A stretch of 64,000 nt of DNA from DSUN01 sp035527715 (GCA_035527715.1 DATKZY010000151.1:1-64000); one strand, 5' to 3'; shown: positions 43,874 through 53,072, counted from the stretch's first letter. A program made the numbers and translations. Notes: a model not told the origin generated them from the letters alone.

Positions 43874-44746
43874 ATGGCCGAACGAAGTGTCCCTGTCCCT
43901 CGTGGCATCGAGGTGCTGGTGAAGAAGGCGGCGGTGGACGCGGAGTTCCACGCGCTGCTGGTGGAGCGGCGGGCCGAGGCGGCCGATGAGATCGGCTTGG
44001 CGCTCGACCCCGCCGAGGTGGCGATGCTCACCAGCATCCCCGCCAGCCTGCTCGAGGGCATCATCGCGCGCACAACCGTGACGCCGGTGACCCGCGCCGC
44101 CTTCCTCGGCAAGGCCGCCGCCGTGATGCTCGCCGCGCTCGGCACCGACCTCGCCATCGCCGATGGGCCGGCGCCCCCAGGCGGCATCGCACCCGACCCC
44201 GTCAAGCCCACAGGCATCACGCCAGACCGTCCCCCAGGCCGTGAACGCTACGTCCTCTACACCGAGACCAACTACAATGGCGAGCCCACGTTCGGCGTTC
44301 TGGAGGAGAGCGCCTACGCCAAGCGCTCCGCCGATATCGCGAGGACCAATCGCGTCCTCCGCCAGGCCTACCTGGCCGCGGCCAAGGCCTGGAGCGACGA
44401 CGCGCACAAGGGCACGCCGTTCCCCATGCGCATGCCCCAACTCCTCCAGTGCAACCGTGTAGCGAGCTACAGCGACCGCGACCGCGCCGAGGAGATGCTC
44501 AAGCGGCGGCAGGACGACCTCGACCGGCGGGCCGAGGTGGTCAAGAAGGCCGAGGAGCGCCGCCTCGCCGCCATGAGCGACGAGGCACGCGCCAGGGAGA
44601 AACGGAAGGCCGAGCTGCTCAAGGCCGCCAAGGCGCTCTTCGAGAAAGAACTCCAGCGGCTGCTTGCCGCCCCCGCGGAACCCGCGCCGGTCAGCCGCGG
44701 CATCAGCCCCGCCCGGCCGCCTGCGTCCTTCGGCATCCAGCCCTGA
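43874..44746 (+). CDS. Leader-domain protein 4 (extended tail, GIxPDRP-type motifs)
   Basis: The product is 290 residues, 11 bases after protein 3. It has the shared domain (PRGIEVLVKKAAVDAEFHAL, VERRAEAADEIGLALDPAEV) and the RAAFLGKAAAVMLAALG stretch, here without the Cys. GGIAPDP and TGITPDRPPG follow. A ~140-residue Lys/Arg/Glu-rich helical region comes next, then RGISPARPP and a terminal FGIQP. The long charged insert may be a separate function. Confidence 0.65.
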   Translation: MAERSVPVPRGIEVLVKKAAVDAEFHALLVERRAEAADEIGLALDPAEVAMLTSIPASLLEGIIARTTVTPVTRAAFLGKAAAVMLAALGTDLAIADGPAPPGGIAPDPVKPTGITPDRPPGRERYVLYTETNYNGEPTFGVLEESAYAKRSADIARTNRVLRQAYLAAAKAWSDDAHKGTPFPMRMPQLLQCNRVASYSDRDRAEEMLKRRQDDLDRRAEVVKKAEERRLAAMSDEARAREKRKAELLKAAKALFEKELQRLLAAPAEPAPVSRGISPARPPASFGIQP

Positions 44747-44816
44747 CCCGCATCTGCTTGAAGACCCGGCAGCGCGAAACGCGAAGCCGCAACCGGAGAC
44801 GTTCGAGGACGAGTGC

Positions 44817-46292
44817 ATGGGCGCGGACATCACGCTGGTCAATCTGAACATGCTGTTTATCCGCTACGGCGAGGAAGTCGAGCGCGAGCGCCACGTGCCC
44901 CTCGGCCCCCTCTACCTCACCCGCGCCCTCGAGAACGCCGGCCTCCGCGTGGACTTCCGCGACTACCAGCTCTGCCCGGCCGACGACCCGTTCGACATGG
45001 CCGTCTTCCTCGACTTCCTCAAGGACCCCGCGCCCGTCATCGGCCTGTCGTGCATGGCCAACCTGTTGCCCTTCACGCTCATGGCACTCAAGGCACTCCG
45101 CGAGCGCTACCCCGACCGCAAGCTCATCCTCGGCGGCGTCGGCGCCAAGTCGGTCGAGGAGCAGATCCTCACCCGCTTCCCCTGGGTCGAGGTCATCTGC
45201 CGCGGGGAAGGGGAGGGCACCGGCCCCGAGCTGGTCCGCGCCCTGCTCGACGGCGCCGACCTCGCGACCGTCGCAGGCATCTCCTATCGCTCCAACGGCG
45301 CCGTCCGCCACAACCCCGACCGCGAGCGCCTCCACGACCTCGACGCCATCCCGTTCCCCGCCTTCGAGAAGATCGACCTGAAGAACTACGCGGGCTACGG
45401 GATGATGACCAGCCGCGGCTGCCCCTACCGCTGCACCTTCTGCTCCGTCGCCCCCATCTGGAACTACGTGAGCTACTCGCGCTCCGCCGAGAACATCGTG
45501 GCCGAGATGCGCTATCTCCACGAGAACGCGGGCGTGGACCTGTTCCTGTTCCAGGACGAGTTTTTCGTCTCCGGCAAGCGCCAGGTGATGGCCTTCTGTC
45601 GCGAGCTGCGGAACTCGGGCCTCCCCGTCGAGTGGAAGGCCTTCGGCCGCGTGAACCTCACCGACGAGGAGATGATGCACGCGATGGCCGACTGCGGTTG
45701 CCTCGAGCTGCGCTTCGGCATCGAGAGCGGCTCCGACCGCGTGCTCCAGCGCATCCGCAAGGGCTTCACCGCCGCCGAGGCCCTCGACATCGTGCCCAAA
45801 GCCGTCGGCATCTTCCCCCGCGTGGACGCCTTTTACGTCTGGGGCTTCCCCTTCGAGACGATGGACGACTTCAACCAGTCGCTCTTCCAGATGGTGTCGT
45901 TCCGCATGATGGGCGCGCGCATCCTGCCGAGCCTCCTGTGCCTTCTGCCCCAGACGCCGATCTACCGCGACTGCGTGGCCGAGGCGAAGCTCGAGTTCTG
46001 CCCCTACCTGCTGCCCGAATTCGTCTTCACCGGCCACGAGGTGTGCCACGACGGGGAGGTCGAGCTGCCCGAGCGCTACCAGGGCTACTTCAAGCTGATC
46101 ATGGACAACCCCGACATCTTCCCCGGGTTCTTCCACATAGACCTGGCGGCGAACATCCTGCCCAAGCTGGCGCTCCTGCGGCAATTCGGCTTCTACCCCA
46201 GCCCCAAGAAGCCCGAGCCGACCAAGGAAAGCTGCGGCGCCCACTCGCCCCGCATCGCCCCCCAGGAGCTCGCCACCCGCACCGGCCGCTAA
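44817..46292 (+). CDS. B12-binding-type radical SAM enzyme
   Basis: The product is 491 residues. The N-terminal ~150 residues form a B12-binding-like Rossmann domain (ITLVNLNMLF, LGPLYLTRALENAGLRVDF, KLILGGVGAKS). The radical SAM core follows with CPYRCTFC (the three Fe-S cysteines) and FGIESGSDRVLQRIRKG. A C-terminal ~130-residue extension completes it. No D-x-H-x-x-G motif is seen, so B12 may bind base-off or not at all. Such enzymes methylate or rearrange unactivated carbons, and many act on RiPP precursors. Its place 70 bases after four leader-domain proteins suggests they are substrates (inference). Confidence 0.82.
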   Translation: MGADITLVNLNMLFIRYGEEVERERHVPLGPLYLTRALENAGLRVDFRDYQLCPADDPFDMAVFLDFLKDPAPVIGLSCMANLLPFTLMALKALRERYPDRKLILGGVGAKSVEEQILTRFPWVEVICRGEGEGTGPELVRALLDGADLATVAGISYRSNGAVRHNPDRERLHDLDAIPFPAFEKIDLKNYAGYGMMTSRGCPYRCTFCSVAPIWNYVSYSRSAENIVAEMRYLHENAGVDLFLFQDEFFVSGKRQVMAFCRELRNSGLPVEWKAFGRVNLTDEEMMHAMADCGCLELRFGIESGSDRVLQRIRKGFTAAEALDIVPKAVGIFPRVDAFYVWGFPFETMDDFNQSLFQMVSFRMMGARILPSLLCLLPQTPIYRDCVAEAKLEFCPYLLPEFVFTGHEVCHDGEVELPERYQGYFKLIMDNPDIFPGFFHIDLAANILPKLALLRQFGFYPSPKKPEPTKESCGAHSPRIAPQELATRTGR

Positions 46293-46370
46293 GTACACCG
46301 CCCCACAAATGAGGGGACAAGAAGCTCTGCGCCCGCGGTCTCCTCAGTCCCGAGGGGACTGAAGCGGGTT

Positions 46371-46526
46371 GCCGGCGGCTTCAGCCGCCGGATCAGAGGC
46401 CACCCTCAGGCCAGTCCCAAAGGGACGGCAGAAGCCCGTGGCGAGGCGGTCCGGGGCCTCCTTCTGCCGTCCCTTCGGGACTTCGGGCGGTTCCAGCGCC
46501 AGAGTCCGGCGGCTGAAGCCGCCGGC
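46371..46526. repeat. Composite hairpin element, copy A
   Basis: The element is bounded by the palindrome CCGGCGGCTTCAGCCGCCGG and its near copy at 46506-46526. Inside are AGTCCCAAAGGGACGGCAGA and CTGCCGTCCCTTCGGGACT, which pair with each other. Related elements lie at 53863-54010 and, in part, 60258-60368. Confidence 0.75.
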
Positions 46527-46606
46527 AACCCACTACGCTCCCCTCGGGAGCAAGACACCGAGACGCCCGGGATTCTGCCCGCCCACCTGTCTAAGTCCCG
46601 CGCTCC

Positions 46607-46636
46607 GGGCATGGAATCCCCCCGGCTTTCGCCGGA
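46607..46636. repeat. 30-bp GGGCATGGAATCCCCC repeat, second copy
   Basis: This stretch is identical to 22116-22145. Both copies lie in long intergenic gaps. Confidence 0.7.
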
Positions 46637-46648
46637 AAGAGGGTCTCG

Positions 46649-46741
46649 CCACAGAGACACAGAGCACACCGAGAAGAGCCCGTCGCCCGGTCTCTTCCGC
46701 TTCGGGCTGGCTCTTCTCTGTGCCCTCTGTGTCTCTGTGGC
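46649..46741. repeat. CACAGAG inverted repeat
   Basis: GCCACAGAGACACAGAGCAC at the left and GTGCCCTCTGTGTCTCTGTG at the right face each other with about 30 bases between, forming a long imperfect hairpin. The same unit supplies coding sequence at 7554-7582. Confidence 0.7.
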
Positions 46742-47072
46742 AAGTTCTCCTCATTTTCATCTTGTCAAAGAGCAGGTGCGGCGGCGACTTCGCGATGTTT
46801 ACAGAGCGCTACTGGGCCGCCTCGGAGGGCCACTCCTACGAGGGGACAAGGCCCGGGTTTGCGCGCGTCGGGCCCTCTCCCCTCCACCTGTACAACGGCA
46901 TGACCCCCCCAATCTGTTGGGTCCGGAATTGTAAAAGATTGTAACCAGCCCCAACTCCCCATCCGCACGACACTTACAGCCCGAAGAAGTTTCGCCCGCC
47001 CGCCTCTCCATGCGCGCTCGTCGCATCCTTGGCCCGCATCGTCCACTGTTTGGGACAGGCGCTCAGAAGCAG

Positions 47073-47196
47073 GTCATTCTGAGCGGCGTGAAACGGAGCG
47101 AAGAATCTCTCAGGGGAAGTCACTCCGTTGGCAAAGTGTGCTCCCGGCGCGACAACTTCCTCCTTCGAGAGATTCTTCGCTTCGCTCAGAATGACC
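47073..47196. repeat. GTCATTCTGAGCG...GAATCTCTC inverted element
   Basis: GTCATTCTGAGCGGCGTGAA, reaching AAGAATCTCTC, is mirrored by GAGAGATTCTTCGCTTCGCT, reaching CAGAATGAC. The ~60-base spacer shows no gene. The whole gap 46293-47352 holds only this and the elements listed above. Confidence 0.7.
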
Positions 47197-47352
47197 GCCT
47201 CGTCGGCGCCGCGCGGCGCCGGCCGGGGAGAAGTGCGGGCCGGCGTCTTGGCGGTTGTCCCGCTTCCTCTGCCGAACTCAGCCCATGAAGAAGGCGCCCG
47301 GGCCGTTGCCGGCCCGGACGCCTTGGTGTGTTCTTCGTGGCCGCGGAGCGGC

Positions 47353-48909
47353 TCAGTGCTTCCTGCGCCGGCGGGCGAGGGCCGCCAGCCCCAGGCCGAG
47401 CAGCGCCAGGCTCGCGGGTTCGGGGATTACCTCAGTGTTGAACTCCCCTTGCAGGAGGACGTTGTCGATGCGAATCTCGAGAGCCTCGGAGGCGGATCCT
47501 CCCGTGAAGCCCAGAGTGCCGGGCGAGAAGGTGAAGTCGGCGAGCTGGCCGGCCAGCACGAGCGTATCCGAGACGCTGCCCGACTCGGAGCTCAGGTACA
47601 CGGCGAGCAGGCCCTGGTCGAAGTACACATCGGCATGGTAGAGCCCGCTGTCGATGAGATCCGGCAGGTCGTAGTAGACGAGGCTGTTCGCCGCGTCCAC
47701 GGCCGTGCCGTTCTGGAGCAGACGGATGACGGGGCTGCGGTCGCCCGCGGTTCCGCCCGGAAGCTCAGGCGCGAGGTCGAACGCGATGGCGAACGAGTTG
47801 CCGAGGATGCCGGTGTAGCCGCAGCCGCCCGAGCCGCCGCCCCCGCCGAGTGCGCTGGGGCTTCCCGCGAAGCAGACCGTGAAGCCCTCTTCCGTGCTGC
47901 TCGCCCCCGGCAGGATGGTGAAGTCGAACCCGAGAGCAAAAGTGGGGCTCGTGAGTTGTCCGCTAAGGAAGGCAGAGCCCGCGCCCGTTGGCCCGCTCGG
48001 GCGGGCCAGTGAGAGTTGGCCCCCAGCCACGGTCGCGTCGCCATTGAGCACCCAAGCACCGGACCAAGCGGAGAAGTCCTGCTGATGTGCGACAGGAAGA
48101 CTCCCGATCGCGGCCTGGTCGCGGACCACGGCGCCTACGTCGTCGATCGCGGCGTATTCGTCCGACCCGCCCGTGCGGGCGCCAAAGCCGAGCCGGGCGT
48201 CGAACGTCGCGTAGCTCGGCACCGTCCCTTGCGTCAATGGCTGGAGGAACGCGGGGCTCCCGCCCCGGTCCGCCTCCACGTTGCCATACCAGGACGCCAC
48301 GGCCGCTTGGCCCGTGTCGTCGTCGCCCCGGATCTGCACACTTGTGGTGTAGCCGCGGACATTGACGTTGGCGGCATTGTCAATGAGACTAGTCAACTGG
48401 CCAGTGGTGTTGATCCTGTTGGCGCCCCCACCCATGTTGTAGAGGACAGAGGAATTGGGAACAGCGGGCTCCCCACTGTTCTGCCACGTGTCGTAGGGGA
48501 CCCCAATGTGCTTCGCGCCGCCGGTGGTGTTGGGAATAAAGAGATCGAGGCCGACGGCGAACGCACTGGCGCTCGTGCCGAGGCTCTGATCGAGGATCGC
48601 GGTCGTCACACCATCCGCGGGGCTGCCTGTGGTGTTCTGAATGTAGACCTTCGCGATGTAGTCCACACTCTGACTGGAGAACGTCGTGGGGAAGATGATG
48701 GAGCCCTTTTGGTTGCCGGATTCCGGCGTCAGCCGGCCGTGGCCGCTGGCGCTAATCCAGGCCGCATTGTCGTTGAAGACCACGCCTCGGGCAGTCGGAT
48801 CCGTGTTGAAGTCCTCGAAGATGAACGTCTGGAACAAACCGGCGCTGGCCCCGGCGCTCCAGAGCACGGCCATCACACCGACCAGGCCAGAAAGCCACAC
48901 ACGCCTCAT
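47353..48909 (-). CDS. PEP-CTERM protein with legume-lectin-like domain
   Basis: The product is 518 residues. AAAGGAGAG precedes the ATG, and the signal peptide is LVGVMAVLWSAGASAG. A lectin-like beta-sandwich appears in the second half (FALGFDFTI, then EGFTVCFAGSPSALGGG, and NSFAIAFDL). The C-terminus is the sorting signal VIPEPASLALLGLGLAALA followed by RRRRKH. An exosortase should recognise it and anchor or export the protein. No exosortase gene is in the window. It is the last of four PEP-CTERM genes transcribed leftward. Confidence 0.85.
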   Translation of the reverse strand: MRRVWLSGLVGVMAVLWSAGASAGLFQTFIFEDFNTDPTARGVVFNDNAAWISASGHGRLTPESGNQKGSIIFPTTFSSQSVDYIAKVYIQNTTGSPADGVTTAILDQSLGTSASAFAVGLDLFIPNTTGGAKHIGVPYDTWQNSGEPAVPNSSVLYNMGGGANRINTTGQLTSLIDNAANVNVRGYTTSVQIRGDDDTGQAAVASWYGNVEADRGGSPAFLQPLTQGTVPSYATFDARLGFGARTGGSDEYAAIDDVGAVVRDQAAIGSLPVAHQQDFSAWSGAWVLNGDATVAGGQLSLARPSGPTGAGSAFLSGQLTSPTFALGFDFTILPGASSTEEGFTVCFAGSPSALGGGGGSGGCGYTGILGNSFAIAFDLAPELPGGTAGDRSPVIRLLQNGTAVDAANSLVYYDLPDLIDSGLYHADVYFDQGLLAVYLSSESGSVSDTLVLAGQLADFTFSPGTLGFTGGSASEALEIRIDNVLLQGEFNTEVIPEPASLALLGLGLAALARRRRKH

Positions 48910-48936
48910 CGCTCTCTCCTTTTATGAGTTCGAGAC

Positions 48937-50295
48937 TCAGACGCCGTGCGATCGGCCCGCCTTACGGCGCCGGCGGGCCAGGGCCGCCAGGCCGAGGCCC
49001 AGGAGCGCCAGCGAAGCCGGCTCCGGGATGACCTCTCTGGCGGTGTTGTAGATGTCGATCTCGGAATAGAACGTCCCGGCCGTCACGATGTGGAAGTCGA
49101 AGAGCAGGTGGCGGAAGTCCCCGAGGGAGCTGAGGTCCTGGTTGTAGATGCTCACGCCAGCCACGCCCGACATGCTGAGGAGGGTCCCAACCGGGCTGGC
49201 GTCCGCACCCGTGTTCACCAGCGCGATGAGCTCCCAGCCGTTGGCCTCCAGGTCGCCTGCGGCCGAGGGCGCCGTCGCCAGGTCGCTGCCGAAGAGCATG
49301 TACGACTGCGGCGTGCGCGTGCTGAGGTGCCGCGAGTAGGTGTCGACCTCGTACACCGGGATCAGGTCCGTGAAATCGGCAAGGATACGGAACGGCGCGT
49401 TGTCGGAGAAGACGTTGTCGGCGGCCACGTTGTCGCCCGAGGGCCACAGACCGTCAGTGAGCTTGGCCAGGGCGCCGCTGCTCGCGTGCAGGCTGCCGTC
49501 CGCGACCGACCAGGCCACGCTGTTGCCCTGGCTGGTATCGGCGTAGTCGGTGGACGACAGGCCGGGCACGGTCGAGAAGGGGTTGCCGACGATGGCCCCC
49601 GACCCCACGTTGTCCGGCGCGCCGTGGGTGCGGCTCTCCGTCACGACGCTCGCGGTGAGTGCGCCGGTGTAGCGGAGGAGCTCGATCTCATCGTATTGGC
49701 AACTGCCGCCGGAAGGGTTGCGGCAGGTCGGGAAGAGCAGGCGGTAGCTGGTGTAGGCGGTCGTGTTGCTGAAGACCGGCTCGCGCCCCCACGGCTCCCA
49801 GGTGTTGCGGTTAGGGTCGGTCTGGAGGCCGGTGTTGCCTTGAGCGATGAGGGTCCACGCCGTCGTTGTAGCGGGATCCCCGTTCGTGCCCTCGAGGGTG
49901 TAGGTCATGGGGTCGCGCGTCGCGTTGTCATTCGCCGTCCGGATGCGGAGACCGGTCACGACGGAGGCGCCAGAGGCGGGCGTGACGTAGAAGCCGGTCT
50001 GGTAGCCGGCCGGGACCGCCGGGTTGGGCGGGACGGCCAAGGTCGTGCCTCCAAAGCTGTTGTACTTTTTGCTCGGGGCCAAGTCGTCAATGGCGTTGGT
50101 CGGACCCTCGTTGTTGGGGTATGTGCCGGGGGTCCATGGGGCGCTCGCCTTGCCAGTCGAGACACTGTTCGCCCCCCCGGCTACGGTCTGATAGAGGCCG
50201 ACGATCGTGTCGCCGGGCGCGGTGACATCAATCCGCGCGGCCTGCGCCGCGCCCGCCAGGGCGGCCAACAAACCAAGCACAAGAAATCGCCTCAT
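48937..50295 (-). CDS. PEP-CTERM protein, second of the array
   Basis: The product is 452 residues. The signal peptide is FLVLGLLAALAGAAQA. The mature part has a discoidin-like look in places (TAYTSYRLLFPTCRNPSGGS, YDEIELLRYTG), suggesting carbohydrate or surface binding. It ends VIPEPASLALLGLGLAALA plus RRRRKAGRSHGV, so a short tail follows the Arg cluster. Its junctions on both sides match those of its neighbours. Confidence 0.85.
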   Translation of the reverse strand: MRRFLVLGLLAALAGAAQAARIDVTAPGDTIVGLYQTVAGGANSVSTGKASAPWTPGTYPNNEGPTNAIDDLAPSKKYNSFGGTTLAVPPNPAVPAGYQTGFYVTPASGASVVTGLRIRTANDNATRDPMTYTLEGTNGDPATTTAWTLIAQGNTGLQTDPNRNTWEPWGREPVFSNTTAYTSYRLLFPTCRNPSGGSCQYDEIELLRYTGALTASVVTESRTHGAPDNVGSGAIVGNPFSTVPGLSSTDYADTSQGNSVAWSVADGSLHASSGALAKLTDGLWPSGDNVAADNVFSDNAPFRILADFTDLIPVYEVDTYSRHLSTRTPQSYMLFGSDLATAPSAAGDLEANGWELIALVNTGADASPVGTLLSMSGVAGVSIYNQDLSSLGDFRHLLFDFHIVTAGTFYSEIDIYNTAREVIPEPASLALLGLGLAALARRRRKAGRSHGV

Positions 50296-50307
50296 CGCTC
50301 TTTCCTT

Positions 50308-51501
50308 TCACGAGTTCGAGGCACACACGCCACGCGATCGGCCCGCCGTACGGCGCCGGCGGGCGAGGACGAGCAGGCCGGCGCCCAGGAGCGCCATCGT
50401 CGCCGGCTCGGGGACCGCAATCGTCACATCGCCCACCCACTGCCAGTCGCCATACTCGGACGAGTTGGCCGTCAGGCGCATTTGGTACGTGCCCGGGTCG
50501 AGCCCCAGGAGGCCGAAGTGTCCGGGCTGCAAGAGGTCACCGACTGTCTGGTTGACGACGGTGGCCAGGGTCTGCCACGTGCCATCGAAGTACTCGAGCA
50601 CGTAGCTGTCAGGGTTGATGTATGTGCCCGCGATGGCGTCGTAGATGAACGCCCTGCCGTCAATGTCGTTGAACGTTGAGGGCTGGAGTTCAGCATACGT
50701 GAGGATGTCCGCAGAAGCCGTGAACGATGACATGCCGGAGCCGGCGGCCTTGATCAGGATGTAGTCCACCTCGAACACGGCGGGCGAGGCCGCGCCGTTG
50801 CTGGCGACGCTTCCGCCCGTGATGCCGGCGTAGCCGGTCCGGGTGTCATTGGACGCCCACTGAACCTGCCAGCCCGCGGGCTCGGGGGCCAGGCCGTCGG
50901 CCAGCCAGATCTTCCCGAACGAGTCGTCGCTGCCGATCATGTTCGGGTCGTGTCGCACGCGAACCCAGTAGTAGGTGTCGAGGGACCAGTCGTTGGCAAT
51001 GGCCGGCCCCCATGCGACGGCGTCGTTGAGGAGATGCAAGTCGTGGGCCGAGCCCTCGGGGCGGAACAGGAGGTTGATGCCGTAGCCGTTGGATGTCGAG
51101 CTCGCGGTCGCCACCCCCACGCGACATCCGTCGGCCGTCCCGAACGTGGTGACCTTGATCCGGGCCAGGACCTCCTGGACAGTGGTGTTGTACGACACGG
51201 CCGTGTAGAGCAGCTTGTTCGGGTCGTTGCTCGCCGCGGTCGTCGGGCTGGCGACGTGAAGCCGGCCGTCGCCCGGCAGGGTGAACATGCTCGGGTCGCC
51301 AGCGCCCCCGTCGTACTGCGTCCAGCCTGGGTTCAGTGTCGTGCCGCGGAAGTAATCCTGGTAGCCGGTGACGGTGGTGCCATACTCCGCGTAGTTGACG
51401 GGCAGTGCCAGGGCCACGTCGGTCGCGGCAAGCCCCATCGCGACGGCGCACAACGCCACGAGCATCGCCCGCATCGCGGACCAGTCTCCCACACGCCTCA
51501 T
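50308..51501 (-). CDS. PEP-CTERM protein, third of the array
   Basis: The product is 397 residues with a signal peptide near 10-33 (AMLVALCAVAMGLAATDVAL). The mature part begins YAEYGTTVTGYQDYFRGTTL and shares that opening with the middle of the fourth protein (FSEYGTTVNGFQDHFTGTTL). A GWTQYDG-type fold follows, so the two share a homologous concanavalin-like domain. The C-terminus is VPEPATMALLGAGLLVLA, the Arg cluster, then GRSRGVCASNS. Confidence 0.85.
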   Translation of the reverse strand: MRRVGDWSAMRAMLVALCAVAMGLAATDVALALPVNYAEYGTTVTGYQDYFRGTTLNPGWTQYDGGAGDPSMFTLPGDGRLHVASPTTAASNDPNKLLYTAVSYNTTVQEVLARIKVTTFGTADGCRVGVATASSTSNGYGINLLFRPEGSAHDLHLLNDAVAWGPAIANDWSLDTYYWVRVRHDPNMIGSDDSFGKIWLADGLAPEPAGWQVQWASNDTRTGYAGITGGSVASNGAASPAVFEVDYILIKAAGSGMSSFTASADILTYAELQPSTFNDIDGRAFIYDAIAGTYINPDSYVLEYFDGTWQTLATVVNQTVGDLLQPGHFGLLGLDPGTYQMRLTANSSEYGDWQWVGDVTIAVPEPATMALLGAGLLVLARRRRTAGRSRGVCASNS

Positions 51502-51513
51502 CGCTCTCTCCTT

Positions 51514-52980
51514 TCATGAGTTCGAGGCACAGACGCCACGCGATCGGCCCGCCTTACGGCGCCGGCGGGCCAGGGCCACCAGCCCCAGGCCGAGCAGCGC
51601 CATCGTCGCCGGCTCGGGGATGACCTCGGTCGAACCCACATAGATCGCCGGCAGGCCGTCCGCCATCAGCAGGAAGTAGTCCACCTCGAACGTGGCCTGG
51701 CCATTGTTGCTGGACGCCGCAATGCCGGCGAGGCCAACGCGGTTCTGGTACGTGTTCCACACGAACCAGCCCACTGGCTCAGGCGTCGTTCCGTCGGCCG
51801 GCCAGATCTTCGCCATTTGCTCGTCCGGGTTTGTGGGGTCAACCACGAGCCGCAGCCAGTACTCGGTCTGATTCGTCCAGTCGTAGTCCAGCTCGGGGCC
51901 CCAGGTCACGGCGTCGTTGAGGAACTCCATGTGCCGGCCGTTTCCGCCCTCGTCGCGGAAGTGCCAGCAGACCCCGCGGCCATCCGCGGTGTTCGTGCCG
52001 ACGGTGATCCCTGCGCGAGGGTCGCCGCCGGTGCCGAAGGTGGTCACGCGAATCTTGGCCAGGACCTCCTGGGTCGTCTCGCTGTAGCCGGTGCCGGTGT
52101 AGAGGAGCTTGTTGGGGTCGCCGCTTGCCGTGGTGACGTGGAGGCTGCCGTCCCCAGGCAGGCTGTACACGTTCTGCCCGTAGACGAGCCAGCCCGGGTT
52201 GAGCGTCGTGCCGGTGAAGTGGTCCTGGAAGCCGTTCACCGTCGTGCCGTACTCGGAGAAGTTGGTCGGCAGCGAGGCATCCCAGGTCGGCGCGGCCATC
52301 TTGACGATCTGGAAGCCCTGGAGCGTGCCGTAGCTCGCGCTGGTCGGATCCACGATGATCGAGACCTGGTCGCTCGGGCCCGTCGTCGTGACCTGGGCCA
52401 CGGCATAGTTCTTCGTCGGTGTCCACGCGGTCACGCCGGTTGCGTCGGTCATGCGGATCGGGTAGGAGGTGGGCTGGTCAAGCCTGTCAATGTTGACCCC
52501 GATCTTGACGTCGTAGGTGCGCTCCGGGCCGGGAGGGCTCCCCCCACTCCACTCGCGCACGAGGGCATACACGCGGTAGTCGCCGGCTTCCAGGCCGCTC
52601 ACTCGCGCGCCGAGATTGTTGTCGCCGCTGGTGTAGACCCAGTCCTGCATGAGGCTGGTGCCGTAGATGCCTCCGCCGCCCGTTACCGCATACTCGGCTG
52701 TATAGGCGTTTCCCCAGTTGATCGCCGGCTGGCCGCGTCCGGCGTCGAAGGCCACGCCCGTGGCCGCCGAGGTATCCGCGTAGACGAGGCCGCTCCCCTG
52801 GTCGGCCCACAGGGTGTTCCAGGTGGTCTCCGTGTTCAACACGTCCCCGAACGCGTGGCCCGGGCTCACCGTGCCCGAGTAGGAGCCGTCGTTGTCCGAC
52901 ATGTCGAACTGGATCGGTGCCGCTGCCGCCAGGGCAGCGATCGCCAGCACAACGAGAAAAACCGCACAATGCCGCTTCAT
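51514..52980 (-). CDS. PEP-CTERM protein, first of the array
   Basis: The product is 488 residues. The ATG at 52980 follows GGAAGGAGAG and opens a signal peptide (AVFLVVLAIAALAAAAP). A longer upstream frame is rejected. Two modules are visible: an N-terminal one (about 25-260), and a C-terminal one homologous to the third protein (FSEYGTTVNGFQDHFTGTTL). The end is VIPEPATMALLGLGLVALA, the Arg cluster and GRSRGVCASNS. Confidence 0.85.
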   Translation of the reverse strand: MKRHCAVFLVVLAIAALAAAAPIQFDMSDNDGSYSGTVSPGHAFGDVLNTETTWNTLWADQGSGLVYADTSAATGVAFDAGRGQPAINWGNAYTAEYAVTGGGGIYGTSLMQDWVYTSGDNNLGARVSGLEAGDYRVYALVREWSGGSPPGPERTYDVKIGVNIDRLDQPTSYPIRMTDATGVTAWTPTKNYAVAQVTTTGPSDQVSIIVDPTSASYGTLQGFQIVKMAAPTWDASLPTNFSEYGTTVNGFQDHFTGTTLNPGWLVYGQNVYSLPGDGSLHVTTASGDPNKLLYTGTGYSETTQEVLAKIRVTTFGTGGDPRAGITVGTNTADGRGVCWHFRDEGGNGRHMEFLNDAVTWGPELDYDWTNQTEYWLRLVVDPTNPDEQMAKIWPADGTTPEPVGWFVWNTYQNRVGLAGIAASSNNGQATFEVDYFLLMADGLPAIYVGSTEVIPEPATMALLGLGLVALARRRRKAGRSRGVCASNS

Positions 52981-53072
52981 CAGAACTCTCCTTCCGAGTT
53001 GAGGCCCCGAGCACCTTCGAGACACACTAGACACTCCGAACGCAGAACGACAAGCACTCGCCGAGCGTGGCT

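Noticed and set aside
46765..47046. Short open frames in the 46.3-47.3 kb gap
   Set aside because: None has a ribosome-binding site or recognisable product, and they cross repeat elements.
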